Program-made: the position numbers and the translations under genes
Source: an uncultured Lachnospiraceae bacterium
GTDB lineage: Bacteria; Bacillota; Clostridia; Lachnospirales; Lachnospiraceae
DNA length: 64,000 nt
Assembly: GCA_910589265.1 (NCBI GenBank)
Contig: CAJUTQ010000074.1
Location: 108,054 to 172,053 of the forward strand
Direction of reading: 5' to 3'
In this document: one piece after another, positions 35,868-45,125 of the stretch
Numbering within the stretch: position 1 is the stretch's first letter
How the letters are laid out: each line of letters opens with the position of its first letter
Notes under the pieces: generated by a model
Seen by the model: only the letters and a program-made list of their open reading frames with translations
What the model was told of the DNA's origin: nothing
Database searches by the model: none

Positions 35868-37055
35868 TTATGGGCAGAACCAGTTATTTTTTAAAAAAGG
35901 GGCTGCACTGCAAGGCCCCTCTTTAATCACATTTTCCCAGTTTTTCATTCCTTTTTCAGGATGTTTTTGTAATTCCTTTGCAGCCTTCAGCACATGAGCT
36001 GCCGCAGTCTTTGGATTCCACAGATCTACTATTTGTGCATATCCCTTTCTGCCGTATTCCCTTATTTTCTCCTTGTGAAGAAAAAGCTTTTCCAACTGTA
36101 ATGCCAAGTCTTCTTTGTTGCCACTTTGAAAAATCAACCCATTTTCTTCATGGTTTATGAGCCAGGGCGTAGAACCGCAGCTGTGGCTTGCCACAACTGC
36201 GCACCCTCCATTAAGTCCTTCATAGATGACAGAACCCCACCCTTCTAGAAAGTTACTTGTCATTGTAAATATATGGGCCTTTTCCATTTCCTCTCGCACT
36301 TTTTTAGGATCCATAAAACCGTAGAAATCAATACATTTTCCTAAATTCTTTTTATATGCCAGAGCTTTTAATCTCCCTTCTTCTTCCCCATCTCCAATAA
36401 TCGTCACATGGAAATCATACCCTTTCTCCTTCAATTTTGCCGCAGCCTCAATGAGAAGATCAATTCTTTTTAATTTTAAAAGTCTTCCAGCAGATAAGAT
36501 TTCCACTCGTTTGTCACTTTTTTTCTTCATGAGCTCCTCTATATCATACTGGATTACTTTAGGAAAATATCCAAACTTCATACATTTTCCCAAATAGGAG
36601 CCCATCTTTCGGTAATCTTCTGATGCATAAGCACTGGCTCCTAATACATACACCTGACGGTTTCTATTTTTATAATGGAGTTTGTAAAACTTTTTTGCCA
36701 GCCTTGGATGGAACATTTTAATCATTCCCTCTTTCATGGGACGCTCTGTATAGCGAAAGGTAAGCTTATTTTCGAGGAGGCGGGAGTCAATGAACCTTTC
36801 TGGAGCTGTACCTATCATCACTGCATCGCTCTCCCTGCCCATGTCCATGGCCAGTCTCTCGTTCTCCTTTCCCTGATAAGTTTTGAGCACATAAGGAGGG
36901 ATCTTTTCTCCTCCCCACCCCATCTTTTCCCTGAATTTCTCCATAGGTTCTGTCTCAATAAAATGGAATCCTTGGCCAAGACGCTCATAAAAGGCGTCGC
37001 AAAGGGCTTTTTGATGATGATTGAAATAATTGGAGTAAAAAGTTAAGGTCTTCAT
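35868..37055 (-). CDS. Glycosyltransferase family 4
   Basis: 395 residues. The start LTFYSNYFNHHQKALCDAFY is typical of a GT4 subgroup in EPS clusters. The second domain has LSAGRLLKLKRIDLLIEAAA, then HVTIIGDGEEEGRLKALA, and the donor loop SNFLEGWGSVIYEGLNGGCA with the EX7E spacing. It is the second-last gene of the right block, 18 bases before the next gene. Sugar specificity cannot be read from sequence. Confidence 0.88.
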   Translation of the reverse strand: MKTLTFYSNYFNHHQKALCDAFYERLGQGFHFIETEPMEKFREKMGWGGEKIPPYVLKTYQGKENERLAMDMGRESDAVMIGTAPERFIDSRLLENKLTFRYTERPMKEGMIKMFHPRLAKKFYKLHYKNRNRQVYVLGASAYASEDYRKMGSYLGKCMKFGYFPKVIQYDIEELMKKKSDKRVEILSAGRLLKLKRIDLLIEAAAKLKEKGYDFHVTIIGDGEEEGRLKALAYKKNLGKCIDFYGFMDPKKVREEMEKAHIFTMTSNFLEGWGSVIYEGLNGGCAVVASHSCGSTPWLINHEENGLIFQSGNKEDLALQLEKLFLHKEKIREYGRKGYAQIVDLWNPKTAAAHVLKAAKELQKHPEKGMKNWENVIKEGPCSAAPFLKNNWFCP

Positions 37056-37067
37056 TTTTTCATGCCC

Positions 37068-38318
37068 TCACATCCGTTGTTTTTGAAATTCCTTTTCTAA
37101 GTAAGAAAGAATCTTTTCTTTTTCGAAATTTTCCTCAGAAAAAGTAAGGGCTCTTTCTCGGAAATTCTGTCTTTCTTCTTCTCCTAAATGATACATTCTC
37201 TCTGCCGCCTCTGCCAGACTCTTTGCGTCTATTCCACGACTCACAATGCCTAACCCTGACTCTTCAATGTACTCTTTTACTTCTCCGTTCACACATCCAA
37301 GAAGAGCGCATCCGCAAGCTAAATATGTCTGGAACTTGGCTGGAATGGTCATATCCAAAATAGGATCCGCCTTCATAATAATTAAGGCAGCATCCGCCTC
37401 CCTTAAAATAATAGGAACTAGGCTTTCCTCCACTGCTGTATAAAAAAATACATGGTTCTCCACTCCTTCTTTCTTCACTGCCTCTATTACCTGCTCCTTT
37501 TCCCTTCCGCCTCCTACAAGATGCCACACAATGGGCGAATCTTTTAAATAGGAAGCAGCCTTGGCCACCAGATCCAAACCTTGGGCTACCCCTATATTTC
37601 CTGTGAAAACAATATGAAACTTTTTCTTATCCCAGTGTTTCCTTATGTCGTAAAGCTCCTTTTTATTTCCAAACTCCCCAGTCCTTTCAGGAATATGACT
37701 AGCCTTTTCTACTACAGAATATTGAGGCCAGAAACATACTTTTTCCTTTGGCATGAAATTCTTTCTCCTTTGAATTTTACGGACAAAGCTTTTAGAAGGA
37801 ACTAATACTAAGTCACAATAGCTATAAATATAATCGACTAATTTTTCTAAAAGTCCCAAAACGACTTTATTTTTCAATCCTGTGACAACGACTACATTTT
37901 CTGGCCACAAATCTTGAACATTAAAAATTAACGGCTTATGTATTCTTTTTTTCATGACAATAGCAGGCAACGCCTGGGTGATGGGAGATGTGCCAAAGGC
38001 GTAGATAAGATCAAAATCTGTATCCCTCATCCTTTTTACCTTTAAAAATCCACCCCAAACAAAACTTATATAATTCAAGAGAAGGAAAAAAGCCCCCTTA
38101 TGCCTTGGGAGCATCCATGCCCGAAGGACTTTGATCCCCTTATACTCTTCCCCTCTTCTTTTCTTTGTGGAATAACCTTTGTAAAATTCTCCTTGGGGAT
38201 AATTCGGTATTCCTGTCAGCACAGTAATATGATGACCTCTTTTTTTTAACTCTACTGCCAGGTCATTAATTCTAAAATTTTCAGGATAAAAATATTGGCT
38301 TACTATTAATATGTTCAT
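37068..38318 (-). CDS. Glycosyltransferase family 4, WcaI/WbuB-like
   Basis: 416 residues. The opening NILIVSQYFYPENFRINDLA and the segment HKPLIFNVQDLWPENVVVVT (conserved DLWP) are features of WcaI and WbuB proteins, some of which add N-acetyl-L-fucosamine. The second domain has VFTGNIGVAQGLDLVAKAA and FYTAVEESLVPIILREADAA. Because the operon makes UDP-L-FucNAc, this protein and the one at 51890 are the best candidates for FucNAc transfer. Ribosome site GGAAAGG. The specific role is inference. Confidence 0.85.
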   Translation of the reverse strand: MNILIVSQYFYPENFRINDLAVELKKRGHHITVLTGIPNYPQGEFYKGYSTKKRRGEEYKGIKVLRAWMLPRHKGAFFLLLNYISFVWGGFLKVKRMRDTDFDLIYAFGTSPITQALPAIVMKKRIHKPLIFNVQDLWPENVVVVTGLKNKVVLGLLEKLVDYIYSYCDLVLVPSKSFVRKIQRRKNFMPKEKVCFWPQYSVVEKASHIPERTGEFGNKKELYDIRKHWDKKKFHIVFTGNIGVAQGLDLVAKAASYLKDSPIVWHLVGGGREKEQVIEAVKKEGVENHVFFYTAVEESLVPIILREADAALIIMKADPILDMTIPAKFQTYLACGCALLGCVNGEVKEYIEESGLGIVSRGIDAKSLAEAAERMYHLGEEERQNFRERALTFSEENFEKEKILSYLEKEFQKQRM

Positions 38319-38374
38319 TTTTCTGCCTTTCCATGGCTCTTTTTACTCAAAACAAAGAAGTTTCATAGAAATCT

Positions 38375-39736
38375 TCAGACCTCATTGTCTTCCTTATTTT
38401 CTTCAAAAGCCGCTGTGCTGTCCTCCGCCTTGAAAAGTACCATAACTGTTTGAAATAAAAGCTGGATGTCTTTTAAAATACTATAATTTTCAATATACAT
38501 TAAATCCATCATAAGCTTGTCTCTTGAGGAGGTGTTGTACTTCCCATTGATCTGGGCATAACCTGTAAGTCCTGCCTTCATCCTAAGACGGTAACGAAAT
38601 TCTGGCATTTTCTTTGTATAGTCATCCACATTTTCCACCATTTCCGGCCTTGGCCCAACAAGACTCATATCTCCTTTAATAATATTCAAAAGCTGAGGAA
38701 GCTCATCAATACGATATTTACGGATAAATCTCCCTACTGGGGTAATTCGCTCATCATCTTTTATGGTAGAATAATTTTCTACATTTTCTCTCATTGTCCG
38801 AAATTTATAAATCCAAAATATCCGTCCATGAACAGTCACTCTTTTTTGCTTAAATAATACTTTTCCTCCGTCATACTTTTTAATACATAAAGCACTCATA
38901 AAAAGAATAGGACTTGTGAGAATTAAAGCAAGAATGGAAATCGTTATATCCATAAGCCGTTTTACAATTCTTTGTTCCCATGTAATACTATGAAATTCTG
39001 AGGCGAGAAAACTCATGTCGTCTAATATGACCTGTCTGCTGTTCTGCTCTAAAATATCTGCCACTCTAGGATTAAAATAAATATTTTTTAAGTTTTGGTA
39101 ACAAAAATCTACAATTTGGGTTCTCTCTTTCATAGGCAGGTCATAAAGAAATACTGTATTCACCTCAATAATGGCCTGTTCCAAGTGGGGGGAACGGTAA
39201 TCCACAACCTGGGTAACCTTATACTTTTTCTTGAAAGTCCCGATTACCTCTTGGAGTTTCTTTGTATCCTTCCCCTCCTCTGTCACAATACAACATTTCT
39301 CCGGATCCCGTAACCAGAAATATACAAAATTTCCAAAATGGACCATGATAATAATGATCCATATTTGAATGGACATAATCAGCATAAGAATACTTACATA
39401 TTCTATGCGAAACTTTTTATCATTGGCCTCATTGGTGTTCATAATGGTGAGCATAAAATAAGCGGCAACATCAGTAATGAGTACAGCAAGAACAAGGGAG
39501 AATATAATGGGTTTACTTTTTCGCTCACCTATATTATATTTTCCATAAATCCCTGTGAGGAGAAATTCCATCATAACAAAGGTAGACATTGTAACCGCCG
39601 CTGTCCGGCTCATATTAAACACTTGATAATGCACTATGGAAAAGATTCGAAAAAAGGTAAAAAACAGAGAAGCATATAAAGATAATTTTAGTAAAAAGAG
39701 GATGGTTTTCTCAAATTTCCTGCAAAAGGCTTTCAT
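38375..39736 (-). CDS. Polyprenyl-phosphate hexose-1-phosphate transferase (WbaP/WcaJ-like)
   Basis: 453 residues: four or five N-terminal helices, a CoA-binding-like soluble middle (about 160-250) and the sugar-transferase domain (about 260-440). Visible are VLFKQKRVTVHGRIFWIYKF, RTMRE, RKYRIDELPQLLNIIKGDMS and LVGPRPE, with the catalytic Asp-Glu pair in DELPQ. It starts a glycan by placing sugar-1-phosphate on undecaprenyl phosphate at the inner face. A second initiating enzyme of the short PglC type is at 56475, so two start sugars are possible. Ribosome site GAGGAG. Confidence 0.9.
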   Translation of the reverse strand: MKAFCRKFEKTILFLLKLSLYASLFFTFFRIFSIVHYQVFNMSRTAAVTMSTFVMMEFLLTGIYGKYNIGERKSKPIIFSLVLAVLITDVAAYFMLTIMNTNEANDKKFRIEYVSILMLIMSIQIWIIIIMVHFGNFVYFWLRDPEKCCIVTEEGKDTKKLQEVIGTFKKKYKVTQVVDYRSPHLEQAIIEVNTVFLYDLPMKERTQIVDFCYQNLKNIYFNPRVADILEQNSRQVILDDMSFLASEFHSITWEQRIVKRLMDITISILALILTSPILFMSALCIKKYDGGKVLFKQKRVTVHGRIFWIYKFRTMRENVENYSTIKDDERITPVGRFIRKYRIDELPQLLNIIKGDMSLVGPRPEMVENVDDYTKKMPEFRYRLRMKAGLTGYAQINGKYNTSSRDKLMMDLMYIENYSILKDIQLLFQTVMVLFKAEDSTAAFEENKEDNEV

Positions 39737-39739
39737 AAG

Positions 39740-40936
39740 TTAGCTCCTCATCTCTTGGTAAACTTTCCATACATATTCGTAAAACCTCTCCGTCTGATCA
39801 TAGGCAAGCGCCTTTTTCCTACATGCCTCCCTCGTAAAAGGATTTTCCCTTCGTACTTTCTCAAGAGCAGCCATGACTCCTTGGAGGTTGCCCCTTGGAA
39901 CAGCAATGCCACATGTTTCGTCCAACATTTCTTTGCTTCCCCCAGAAGTATAGGTAAGAACTGGAGTGCCACAGGCCAATGACTCTAGATGGGTTGTGGG
40001 AAAAGTATCTTCAAAAGTCAAATCCACAAGGATATCTGCGTTGGAGTAGTAAGAAACAAGCTCTTCTATCTGATCTGTTTTCCCAATAGTCCTGACTCCC
40101 CTTGGCAATTCCCTTAGCTGACTCTCTTTTAATCCTACCATAGTCACTTCATAATAATCGCTTATGATTCCTATGAGTTTTTTATACTCCCCATATCCTT
40201 TTCTCTCTCTCCATGGATTGGCAACTCCTAATATGACGAATTTATCCTTTTTTTCCTTTGGAGCGGGCCGAAAAACATCTAAGTCAATACCATTTGGTAT
40301 GACAACAACAGGGTACTCCTGCAAAAAGGACTGCTTCACCTTTTGGGATAACCAAAAAGAGGGGGTTACAATGGTTAAATTAGGGATTTTTGTAAACCAC
40401 TCTTTTTTTTCTTTATAGTTTTTCTTACTTCTATCTCCTAATATAGACTTTGGATACTCCCCTTTCTGTTCACAGTGATGGCATTTCTTCTGCCATTTCT
40501 GACAACCAATATATTCAAAATGTGTGCAGTGTCCCGTAAAGGCAAAACAGTCATGAAGCGTCCAAATAATTTTTTTCTCGCAAGTTTTTAAATACTCAAA
40601 AAGCAGCTTTAAGTTCAAGTAATACCCATGCAAGTTATGAAGGTGAATAATATCTGGATCAAACTTTTTCATTTTTGTTATCAGTCTTTTGGTGGCCATT
40701 TTAGAATATCCGCCATGGTTATCTGTTATGCGGCTTAATCCACCATGAATATAAACTCCTGTGCTGCTGCCAATAAAATACAGCCCCTTTTCTTTTAAAG
40801 CCTGTCCCCTGCCGTAAGCTGCCATACATTCGTATCCATTTTCCGAAAGCACCTTCGAAAGCCCCTCTACAATTCTTCCTGTACTTCCCAGCCCATATGT
40901 GGAATTTATCTGAAATACTTTTTTCTTCTCCGCCAT
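39740..40936 (-). CDS. Glycosyltransferase family 4 with cysteine cluster
   Basis: 398 residues. The start VFQINSTYGLGSTGRIVEGL, then PDIIHLHNLHGYYLNLKLLF, then WTLHDCFAFTGHCTHFEYIG with further cysteines at CQKWQKKCHHC, mark the WcaC/WcaI-like GT4 subgroup; the cysteines may bind zinc. The donor side has VTPSFWLSQKVKQSF and DTFPTTHLESLACGTPVLTY. It lies 4 bases before the initiating transferase gene, so their products may be made in fixed ratio. Specificity unknown. Confidence 0.87.
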   Translation of the reverse strand: MAEKKKVFQINSTYGLGSTGRIVEGLSKVLSENGYECMAAYGRGQALKEKGLYFIGSSTGVYIHGGLSRITDNHGGYSKMATKRLITKMKKFDPDIIHLHNLHGYYLNLKLLFEYLKTCEKKIIWTLHDCFAFTGHCTHFEYIGCQKWQKKCHHCEQKGEYPKSILGDRSKKNYKEKKEWFTKIPNLTIVTPSFWLSQKVKQSFLQEYPVVVIPNGIDLDVFRPAPKEKKDKFVILGVANPWRERKGYGEYKKLIGIISDYYEVTMVGLKESQLRELPRGVRTIGKTDQIEELVSYYSNADILVDLTFEDTFPTTHLESLACGTPVLTYTSGGSKEMLDETCGIAVPRGNLQGVMAALEKVRRENPFTREACRKKALAYDQTERFYEYVWKVYQEMRS

Positions 40937-40939
40937 ATT

Positions 40940-42385
40940 TTATTCTCCTTCCTCCCCCTTTCCATATCTGGCTTTTACAAACAGTATCAGCTTTATTATA
41001 TCATCTTTCTTTAGCATTGCCACTATTCCTGTAAAAATTACAGCCACCCCATAACGTAGAAGGATATGATCATATAAAAGCATAAATCCAAACCCAATAG
41101 CGCTTGTTCCCACAAATAAAACTATACGAAAGGGAGTGTCAAATATTTTTTCTTTTAACACCCATCTTGTTGCACTAAAGTGAAATAATAGAAGGAACAT
41201 ATAGCCTAACAGCGTAGTATAAGCTGCTGCCCTATAGCCCCATATAGGAATAAGGAGTAAGTTCAGCCCATAATTTACAAAAGCCGCCAGTATAGAACTA
41301 AGGGCAACCAAAGGCGTCTTCTTATGAAAAAGTTCAATATCCACATAATTCGTATAAAAATACTGACATAACGTTCCTAATATAATAGGGACAATAACCC
41401 ATTTTGCAGGAAAGTAATCTTCTGTGCCAAGAATCATCAAAGCTTCTGGCCCTCCTACAATAAAGAGGATGGAAAGAAAACATCCAAGCTGCATCATTAA
41501 ATTATTCACTGCTTTGATTTCCTTCTTCTCCCCCCTATCCATTTTGTCGTTAAACCAAGGAAGCCATGCCTGACCAATCGCATTGGTAAATATGGATAAA
41601 AGAATGGCGTAACTATAGCCAAACGTATAAATTCCAGCATCTGACTCCCCACATATATCTTTAATCATAATTCTGTCAATTTGCACTAATATAACAAGAG
41701 CCAAATTGTGGGGAATAAGGGGAAGGGCAATTTTTAAGGCATAAATCCAATAATCCCAGTTAAAAAGCACCCTTCCCTCCTTCCATATTTTCCAGTAAAA
41801 ATAAAGGCCCATGAGAAAAGTAGGAAGGAGGGTTCCCAATATTTTTCCCACATATCTCTCCTCTGAATATACAAGCATAAAAGCAATGGACAAGGAAACA
41901 GTTCCTACACAAGATAAAAAGGAAATCATAATATTTTCTTTATATTTATACTGGAACCTGTATTTATTTTGCATGTAATCCACACTTGGAGAAAAGATTA
42001 AATAGACGAATAAAAGGAGAATCAGTCCTTTGCTATATCCCATAAGGGAGGAGACTGGATCTAAAAATACATAGACTATCCCTAAGATGACAAGGGCAGC
42101 CCCGCTGGACAAAGCCTGGGCCGAAGACAGAAATGCATCGTACTCATTGGAAAAATCCAGCTTTGCCCTTCCCACACAAGAGACAAGACAAAGGCAGGTA
42201 AAAATATTCATTAGACTTACCCATGAATTGTACGTATTGGCCATACCATAGTCAGCTGTTGTGAGCATCCTTGTATAAATAGGCGAAGAAATAATGCCAA
42301 TAGCCCGGATGCATATACTGGATACAGTATACCAAATACCAGATTTTAGTACTGTTCCTGCGCTCACTTCCCTTTTCTTTCCCAT
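40940..42385 (-). CDS. Wzx-type polysaccharide flippase
   Basis: About 481 residues with 12-14 helices. The opening KSGIWYTVSSICIRAIGIIS, then PIYTRMLTTADYGMANTYNS, is the usual start of MOP-family flippases that turn undecaprenyl-diphosphate oligosaccharides to the outer face. The ATG at 42385 has GGAGG five bases upstream; the ORF is open to 42397. It is the only flippase in the right block, although that block has two polymerase candidates. Confidence 0.88.
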   Translation of the reverse strand: MGKKREVSAGTVLKSGIWYTVSSICIRAIGIISSPIYTRMLTTADYGMANTYNSWVSLMNIFTCLCLVSCVGRAKLDFSNEYDAFLSSAQALSSGAALVILGIVYVFLDPVSSLMGYSKGLILLLFVYLIFSPSVDYMQNKYRFQYKYKENIMISFLSCVGTVSLSIAFMLVYSEERYVGKILGTLLPTFLMGLYFYWKIWKEGRVLFNWDYWIYALKIALPLIPHNLALVILVQIDRIMIKDICGESDAGIYTFGYSYAILLSIFTNAIGQAWLPWFNDKMDRGEKKEIKAVNNLMMQLGCFLSILFIVGGPEALMILGTEDYFPAKWVIVPIILGTLCQYFYTNYVDIELFHKKTPLVALSSILAAFVNYGLNLLLIPIWGYRAAAYTTLLGYMFLLLFHFSATRWVLKEKIFDTPFRIVLFVGTSAIGFGFMLLYDHILLRYGVAVIFTGIVAMLKKDDIIKLILFVKARYGKGEEGE

Positions 42386-42439
42386 GAAAACCTCCATATA
42401 TATGTGAAAAACCGAACGACATCTTTCAAGATAGCTTCC

Positions 42440-44050
42440 CTATGGGGAAAATGGATGCTCCTTGTCTAATCGGCTAAGAGCTTTGTCATAAAATTCATAC
42501 AATGCATTGATTTTTTTCTCATACTCCTCTGTCATAGGTTTCTTTCCCTTTAGTATTTCCTCTCCCTCTGTCATCATGGAAAAATAATCAATTTCCACTC
42601 CTGCCTCCTTGACTGCTTCTATATAGGCGGCGCAGGAATGGATGTTATCCTCTCCTTCTTTGGCAAAGTTTCCAATTGCCTCTGGCAATTCCTCAAAGGA
42701 ATGAACCCTTGTTACCCCCTCTATAAGAGAATAAGGCATGTCAAAAAATAAAATGGATTTTTTCCCTAACAAAGCCATCTCGTAAGCCGTGGAACCTAAA
42801 AGAGTTACTGCGCCCCTTGCCTTCATAATCCATGGCTTTGGATCTTTATAATAATTAATCTGCACCATTTTTGCATTGGGAATTTTATTCACTTCCTCAT
42901 AAAAGCTGGGATCCCTCTCCCCTAGCATAGCCTGATGCTCTTTTACATACAAAACCCATCCAATGGGCAGGGACTTAGCCACTTGTTCAATGACTTCCAA
43001 TTCTTTTAAATAGAACGGAGTTTTTACTACAGTAGCTGACTCTGGAATAAGGTGGAGGGGCATATACACATAGTTCTCCCCCTCCACTGGGTCATGAAAA
43101 TATTTATTTTTCTTAAAGAGCTTTCTTTTTCTCATTTCTAATCGAAAATAAAAATATATATAGGGAATGGAAGGAGAAAAGATCATAGGACAGGATTTTT
43201 TCAGCTTCCTATTTTTCTTCGTTATGTCCTGGTTCCAGAAATAATTCCACTTTCCCCTCATAACCCGAAGCACCCATAACAGGGAATCTCTCTCATAACT
43301 TGCTGTACTTGTCCCTTTAAATTCCGGGGGCATAATATCTGTCTTTTTTCGATAATCCTCTATATAAGCATACGCTTCCTTCAGCTCTTCTCTAGAAAGC
43401 CTTTTCTTCTTTTCATAAATAACTTTAAAATAGCTGTCTAATCCTGTGCCTAAAATGTATGTGGGATACTTATAAAAAGCATATCTGGGATGCTCTACAG
43501 AAATATAAGGCACTTGATTTTTATAAGCTACTTCTATCATAATATTTCTTGCAATTTCCTCATCCTGATAATCTAAAATAAAGTCAGGCCGAAAGTCTTC
43601 CATAATTCGGATGCAATTTTCATAATTTAACTGGAGCCAGTACATATTTTGCTCATAGGAAGACCAGACATAATAATTCCTGTAATGGTAATATCTCGTT
43701 GTCATTTGCGAAGTCATAAGCTGTAAATTTAAATTTTTAAAATGCGTATACTCTTTTTCCACCTTTTTCAGAAAGTCCATATTTATGGAAGGATTTTTAT
43801 AGTTTTTGGCAAAGGTAAGACAAATTTCCTTCACATCATACATGTTTACTTCTGGCAGCTCCTCCAAAAACTTATAATAAGAATTTTCATTAAAATAACA
43901 TTTATTATAAGAGCATTCTGAAGAATGAACAAAAAAGGCAGCCACCTCATTGTCTGGCAGCAGCTTTTTTGCGAGAAAGAATAAGGGATAAGAATAGGTT
44001 TCCTTACACATAAGCAGTATTTTCTTATTTTTTAAATTACCGTAATTCAT
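42440..44050 (-). CDS. Capsule_synth-like polysaccharide biosynthesis protein
   Basis: About 536 residues, soluble. The last 250 contain EGENYVYMPLHLIPESATVV, WVLYVKEHQAMLGERDPSFY, and a GSTAYEMALLGKKSILF segment, which correspond to the conserved blocks of the Capsule_synth family (KpsS/LipB and KpsC, GT-B-type Kdo transferases). The N-terminal half is unlike those proteins. In Gram-positive loci similar proteins are taken as glycosyl- or phosphoryl-transferases of unknown product. The ATG at 44050 has GGGAG six bases upstream; the ORF starts at 44086. Confidence 0.72.
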   Translation of the reverse strand: MNYGNLKNKKILLMCKETYSYPLFFLAKKLLPDNEVAAFFVHSSECSYNKCYFNENSYYKFLEELPEVNMYDVKEICLTFAKNYKNPSINMDFLKKVEKEYTHFKNLNLQLMTSQMTTRYYHYRNYYVWSSYEQNMYWLQLNYENCIRIMEDFRPDFILDYQDEEIARNIMIEVAYKNQVPYISVEHPRYAFYKYPTYILGTGLDSYFKVIYEKKKRLSREELKEAYAYIEDYRKKTDIMPPEFKGTSTASYERDSLLWVLRVMRGKWNYFWNQDITKKNRKLKKSCPMIFSPSIPYIYFYFRLEMRKRKLFKKNKYFHDPVEGENYVYMPLHLIPESATVVKTPFYLKELEVIEQVAKSLPIGWVLYVKEHQAMLGERDPSFYEEVNKIPNAKMVQINYYKDPKPWIMKARGAVTLLGSTAYEMALLGKKSILFFDMPYSLIEGVTRVHSFEELPEAIGNFAKEGEDNIHSCAAYIEAVKEAGVEIDYFSMMTEGEEILKGKKPMTEEYEKKINALYEFYDKALSRLDKEHPFSP

Positions 44051-44108
44051 GAAAAACTCCCATCTGCTCCCTTTTAGGGGCATCAAAATCTAAGAAAAGA
44101 TAGTACTT

Positions 44109-45125
44109 TTAATTATTCTCCTCCCTCTTGTTTAAAGTAAGACCTGAGTAGGGAATGAAAGTTTCCAGACTTTTCTTTCTTCTTTTTTTCGTTAGGATTT
44201 CCAAAAGTCTTAGGCTGAACATAGAAAGGAGTACCTTCCCTTTAATCCCCATGGAGACTTTACCATTTTTTAAGACAGCACCCCCATGTTTTTTTACATA
44301 TTGAACATACTTTCTGTCCTTCTCCTTATTATAGGTTCCAAAAAGCATATTGTTTTGTATAACACTAATAGTCTCATATACTAGGAAATAGTCTACTGCC
44401 TCCTTAAGCTTTGGAAACCGTTTTCCAATATATGCGCACATTTCCTTATCCGCCTCAAGGGACAGAACTAAATTATCTGCAACCCGAGAGCCGCTGTCTT
44501 CACTTACCCGAAAGTGGATTTTCGGTTCTCTGCCATAAATAATCTTTTTTGCCCTTCCCAAAAGCTGATATCCTATTCTCCGATCTTCAATTCTCTCTTC
44601 CACTGGAAACTGTATATTGTCAAAGATTTCCTTTCGAAACAGCTTATCCCACAGGTGAAGAAAAAATCCCTCCTGATATAAAATCATTTCAAAAGCTTCC
44701 TCTGGGGTCATGACATGAACTGTTTTTTCATAGGAACAATCTGTTCCATTTACATATTCCAAATATTTCCCACAAATAGCAATGTCTCCCCTATTCTCTT
44801 CCATTAGATGATAGAGGTAAGAAAACATGTCCTTTGAAGCCCAGTCATCCCCATCTACAAATCCAATATAATCTCCTGTCACAGCTAAAAGTCCTCTGTT
44901 TCTTGCATCAGCTACTCCCTTTGGAGGACTTTTCATAACCTTAATTCTCGGATCTCTTCTTGCATATTCGTCACAAATCTCTTCACATCGGTCCCCTCCC
45001 CCCACGCCTACTACAAGAATGATTTCCAAATTTTCATAGGTCTGGTTTATAAGGCTCTCAATGCATTGGGACAAATAAGGCTCTACTTTATATATAATTG
45101 TAATAATGCTAATCTTCTCCTGCAC
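44109..45125 (-). CDS. Glycosyltransferase family 2
   Basis: 338 residues with a complete GT-A domain: ISIITIIYKVEPYLSQCIES, then SLINQTYENLEIILVVGVGG (the usual VDDGS is replaced by VVGVGGGD), then GVADARNRGLLAVTGDYIGF and VDGDDW (metal-binding DXD). The GTG start at 45125 lies within the end of the WbsX gene (17-base overlap) with GGAGGCGG upstream. The altered VDDGS site still has an Asp two residues on, so activity is possible. Typical of capsule clusters; donor unknown. Confidence 0.87.
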   Translation of the reverse strand: MQEKISIITIIYKVEPYLSQCIESLINQTYENLEIILVVGVGGGDRCEEICDEYARRDPRIKVMKSPPKGVADARNRGLLAVTGDYIGFVDGDDWASKDMFSYLYHLMEENRGDIAICGKYLEYVNGTDCSYEKTVHVMTPEEAFEMILYQEGFFLHLWDKLFRKEIFDNIQFPVEERIEDRRIGYQLLGRAKKIIYGREPKIHFRVSEDSGSRVADNLVLSLEADKEMCAYIGKRFPKLKEAVDYFLVYETISVIQNNMLFGTYNKEKDRKYVQYVKKHGGAVLKNGKVSMGIKGKVLLSMFSLRLLEILTKKRRKKSLETFIPYSGLTLNKREENN

